DNA from: Acidimicrobiia bacterium
GTDB lineage: Bacteria; Actinomycetota; Acidimicrobiia; Spongiisociales; ZC4RG35
Assembly (NCBI GenBank): GCA_025937235.1
Contig: JAICRU010000017.1
Location: 1 to 44,476 of the forward strand
Length of the DNA stretch: 44,476 nucleotides
Reading direction: 5' to 3'
A program made the position numbers and the translations under genes. The notes beneath the pieces are model-generated. The model saw only the letters and a program-made list of their open reading frames with translations, made no database searches and was not told where the DNA came from. Of the stretch, positions 42,114-44,476 are shown piece after piece (position 1 is the stretch's first letter; the number at the start of each line of letters is the position of its first letter).

Positions 42114-42298
42114 TCGCCACCCTTCTGGACGTAGTTCTTCACGAACTCTTCGGCGTTCTCCTCGAGTACCTCGTCGATCTCGTCGAGCAGGTCATCCAGC
42201 GCCTCGAGGTCGGCCTCAGTCTCCGTCCTGGCCGCGGGCTGGTCTTCGGATTTCTCGTTCTCCTGATCCCGTGACCGGGATCGTTCTCTATCGGACAT
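42110..42298 (-). CDS. pup: prokaryotic ubiquitin-like protein Pup
   Basis: A 62-aa, intrinsically disordered, acidic modifier that is ligated to lysines and threads substrates into Mpa. The C-terminal half has the helix-forming ALDDLLDEIDEVLEENAEEF, followed by VKNYVQKGGE. It ends in Gly-Gly-Glu, so it does not need deamidation by Dop before ligation, unlike mycobacterial Pup ending in Gln. ATG 42298 has GGAGGA at an eight-base spacing, within the last codons of dop. The start codon is seven bases after the dop stop begins; the stop overlaps prcB. Confidence 0.97.
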   Translation of the reverse strand: MSDRERSRSRDQENEKSEDQPAARTETEADLEALDDLLDEIDEVLEENAEEFVKNYVQKGGE

Positions 42299-42304
42299 TC
42301 AATT

Positions 42305-43774
42305 TCATCCTCCTAGGCGACGCAGAAGGTCGGCCGCGTCTTCGGCTTCGTCGATCATGGCTCCAACCAGGTCGGCGCCACCTCGAAGTGGCTCCATCAT
42401 AGGAACCCGCTTCAGATGCGATTCGCCCGTGTCGAAGACAAGCGAATCCCAGTTGGCCGCGACCAGGGAGTCCGAGAACTCTGCAACACACCGGCCTCGG
42501 AAATAGGCCCGGGTTCGAGTTGGCGGATTCGTCGCGGCTGCGTCGATCTGAGCGTCATCGAAGAGACGGCGCATCGCACCCCTGTCTTTCAGGCGGTGAT
42601 AGAGCCCCTTTTCCGGGTCGACGTCGTGATATTGGAGGTCGAGAGCCCGCAGCTTCGGGTCGTCCCAGGTGAGGTCGTCCCGGTCGATGTAGCCCTCGAA
42701 TAGCCGCCTCTTGGCCACCCAGTCGAGGGTGTCGGCAAGGCTGTCGGGGTTGGTGGCCAGACCCTCGAGGGTCCGCTCCCACTCCTTGATCACCTGGTCC
42801 CACACCGGGTCGTCGAGCTCCTTCTCCACATACTTGGTCAGCCACTCGAGGTAACGGCCCTGCAGCTCGAGGGCCGTGGCGGTGCCGCCACCGTCCAGTT
42901 CGAGGGGCCGGCGCAATCCGACGTCGTGGCTGACCTGCCAGCAGGATTCGACCGGGTCGTCGAGATCCAGCGGGTCGGGCAGCGCGCCGTCTTCGAGCGC
43001 GGCGAGCATGAGTGCTGTCGACCCGATCTTCAAGAAGTTCTGATACTCCGAGAGGTTGGCGTCCCCGATGATCACGTGGAGCCTTCGGTATTTGGATGGG
43101 TCCCCATGCGGCTCGTCCCGGGTGTTGATGATCGGCCGCTTCAGAGTGGTCTCCAGGCCGACCTCCTCCTCGAAGAAGTCGGCCCGCTGGGTCAGCTGGA
43201 ACCCGACCGCCGGCCGATCGTTCTCCGACCCGACCTTGCCCGCACCGGTGAAGATCTGACGGGTGACGAGGAACGTGGTGGCGAAGCGGATCACATCGCC
43301 GAAGGGCGTCTCCCGTGACAGCAGATAGTTCTCGTGCGCCCCATAGGAGTTGCCCTTACCGTCGGAATTGTTCTTGTAGAGGGACACTTTCTTCCCGGCG
43401 ACCTCGCTGGCTGCGCGCCCGGCCGCGTGCATCACGACCTCGCCGACCTTGTCGTAGAGGGCAGCCTCCAGCGGGTCGTAGCACTCGGGCGCGGAGTATT
43501 CGGGGTGGGCATGATCCACATAGAGACGAGCGCCATTCGCCAACACCGAGTTGACCACCGCCCCTTCCGGGTCTACCACCCCGAACGTGTCGTGCCCGAA
43601 GCCGCGGGCGTCCCTGCCCGGCGACTCTTCCTCGTAGGACCATTGCACCTTGACCCGGTCGCCCGGATAGCTGTTGACCACCAGGGACGAGGCGACAGCC
43701 GGGTTGAAGCCGATGTCCCCCCTCACCACGATCCCGTACTCGGTCTCGGTGCCGAGCACCTTGTGGATGGCCAT
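42305..43774 (-). CDS. dop: Pup deamidase/depupylase
   Basis: A 489-aa PafA paralogue that removes Pup from substrates. GTETEYG holds the metal-binding glutamate (E10/E12), and RLYVDHAHPEYSAPEC holds the catalytic aspartate D87. The Dop-specific loop is present between about residues 45 and 75 (YEEESPGRDARGFGHD), absent from Paf[29 protein letters not shown] and RRLHVIIGDANLSEY are shared with PafA. The start shares one base with the mpa stop (TGATG). Because Pup already ends in Glu here, depupylation rather than deamidation is the likely function. Confidence 0.97.
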   Translation of the reverse strand: MAIHKVLGTETEYGIVVRGDIGFNPAVASSLVVNSYPGDRVKVQWSYEEESPGRDARGFGHDTFGVVDPEGAVVNSVLANGARLYVDHAHPEYSAPECYDPLEAALYDKVGEVVMHAAGRAASEVAGKKVSLYKNNSDGKGNSYGAHENYLLSRETPFGDVIRFATTFLVTRQIFTGAGKVGSENDRPAVGFQLTQRADFFEEEVGLETTLKRPIINTRDEPHGDPSKYRRLHVIIGDANLSEYQNFLKIGSTALMLAALEDGALPDPLDLDDPVESCWQVSHDVGLRRPLELDGGGTATALELQGRYLEWLTKYVEKELDDPVWDQVIKEWERTLEGLATNPDSLADTLDWVAKRRLFEGYIDRDDLTWDDPKLRALDLQYHDVDPEKGLYHRLKDRGAMRRLFDDAQIDAAATNPPTRTRAYFRGRCVAEFSDSLVAANWDSLVFDTGESHLKRVPMMEPLRGGADLVGAMIDEAEDAADLLRRLGG

Positions 43775-44476
43775 CAGAGATATTGACCCGCGGAGACCTT
43801 CTCGATCAGTCGACTCTCGTCGTCGCCATCTACCAGAGTGCGGACGTGGACGATCCGCTCCCCCTTCTTGCCCGAGACCCTGGCCCAGTCGTCGGGGTTG
43901 GTGGTGTTGGGCAGGTCTTCCTGCTCCCGGAACTCCTGTTTGATGGCATCGATCAGGTCGGAGAGACGCACACCGGGCTCGCCACCGGCGATCTGCCTCT
44001 TGATGGCGTCCTTCTTTGCCCGTCTCACGATGTTCTCGATCATCGCGCCCGACGCGAAGTCTTTGAAATACAGCACCTCGCGATCCCCCGACGCATAGGT
44101 GACCTCCAGGAACCGGTTCTCGTCCGACTCCGAGTACATGGCGGCAACCGTGGACTCGATGTAGGCCTCGATCACCTTCGCCTTGTCGCCGTCGTGGTCC
44201 GCCATGGCGTCAGCGTCGAGCGGGGTCTCGTCACTGATGTAGATGCGGAAGATCTCCCGGGCGGCGGTGGTGTCGGGGCGATTGATCCTGATCTTCACGT
44301 CGAGGCGGCCGGGTCTGAGAATGGCCGGGTCGATGAGGTCTTCCCGGTTGGTGGCGCCGATGACCACCACGTTCTTCAGCGACTCCACCCCGTCGAGCTC
44401 GGAGAGCAGCTGGGGCACGATGGTCGACTCGACGTCCGAGCTGATACCGGTGCCCCTGGTGCGGAAGAGGGAGTCC
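43774..44476 (-). CDS. mpa: proteasome-activating AAA ATPase Mpa/ARC, C-terminal part (cut by the window edge)
   Basis: The 234 visible codons encode the end of a hexameric unfoldase that pulls pupylated proteins into the 20S core. The part seen starts inside the AAA module ([20 protein letters not shown]), continues with LLSELDGVE, the second region of homology [20 protein letters not shown] with the arginine fingers, and the helical lid ([20 protein letters not shown]). It ends SAGQYL, the C-terminal GQYL tail that docks into the proteasome alpha ring and opens its gate. The coiled coil, OB domains and Walker A lie outside the window. A GTG at 44418 is internal, not a start. Confidence 0.97.
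   Translation of the reverse strand, partial: DSLFRTRGTGISSDVESTIVPQLLSELDGVESLKNVVVIGATNREDLIDPAILRPGRLDVKIRINRPDTTAAREIFRIYISDETPLDADAMADHDGDKAKVIEAYIESTVAAMYSESDENRFLEVTYASGDREVLYFKDFASGAMIENIVRRAKKDAIKRQIAGGEPGVRLSDLIDAIKQEFREQEDLPNTTNPDDWARVSGKKGERIVHVRTLVDGDDESRLIEKVSAGQYL

Noticed and set aside
44374-44418. GTG 44418 as the start of mpa
   Set aside because: The frame continues upstream to the window edge with conserved AAA residues, so the gene is truncated by the window and GTG is an internal valine.

Overview
This 44.5 kb window is high-GC bacterial DNA from an actinobacterium. The complete Pup-proteasome locus (mpa, dop, pup, prcB, prcA, pafA, pafB, pafC), a DUF4193 protein, HelY and TlyA all point to Actinomycetota. 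The gene set lacks mycobacterial specialities, and many genes start with GTG or TTG without a Shine-Dalgarno site. My inference is a deep-branching class such as Acidimicrobiia, but the sequence alone does not prove the class.

Layout. Positions 1-2892 (minus): gcvH and a pgsA-like gene, then an orphan family-5 solute-binding protein. Position 2999: tRNA-Pro(GGG) on the plus strand, followed by about 560 bases without a convincing gene. Positions 3635-4465: an EamA-type exporter, convergent with a HAD phosphatase that ends a five-gene ABC importer operon (4331-9181, minus: binding protein, two permeases, ATPase, HAD). Positions 9355-11308 (plus): an allantoinase/hydantoinase-like amidohydrolase and an ADP-ribose pyrophosphatase-like Nudix enzyme.

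From 11301 to the right end every gene is on the minus strand (about 33 kb). In transcription order (right to left) these are: mpa-dop-pup-prcB-prcA, pafA, pafB-pafC, a zinc-ribbon protein, a strong terminator, tatA-tatC-helY-lipid kinase, DUF4193-glycosyltransferase-GNAT-Nudix, M20 peptidase-HAD, an ABC1/UbiB kinase, a 47-aa acidic protein-tlyA-nadK-recN, pyrG, ald-xerD-dksA-like-HD-scpA-scpB-rluB-aroA, cmk, ispH, der and a 51-aa membrane protein. From general knowledge, these are two conserved actinobacterial neighbourhoods (proteasome/Tat/HelY and TlyA/RecN/PyrG/XerD/ScpAB/Cmk/Der) that are separate in Mycobacterium but joined here.

How it works together. The right part covers protein quality control (pupylation, degradation, PafBC damage response) and Tat export. 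The middle covers RNA modification, NADP and CTP supply, recombination, chromosome segregation and ribosome assembly. Most neighbours overlap by 1-4 bases (ATGA, GTGA, TTGA, TGATG), which implies translational coupling. Where genes do not overlap, a TANNNT hexamer often sits 5-9 bases before the start codon with no Shine-Dalgarno site, the signature of leaderless transcription.

Points most worth checking: a one-base frameshift in recN; an apparent CTG start for tlyA coupled to a 47-aa acidic protein; a 51-aa membrane protein coupled to der; an EPSP synthase with altered residues in the PEP-site loop; a zinc-ribbon protein closing the paf genes; and the recurrent leaderless-promoter pattern.
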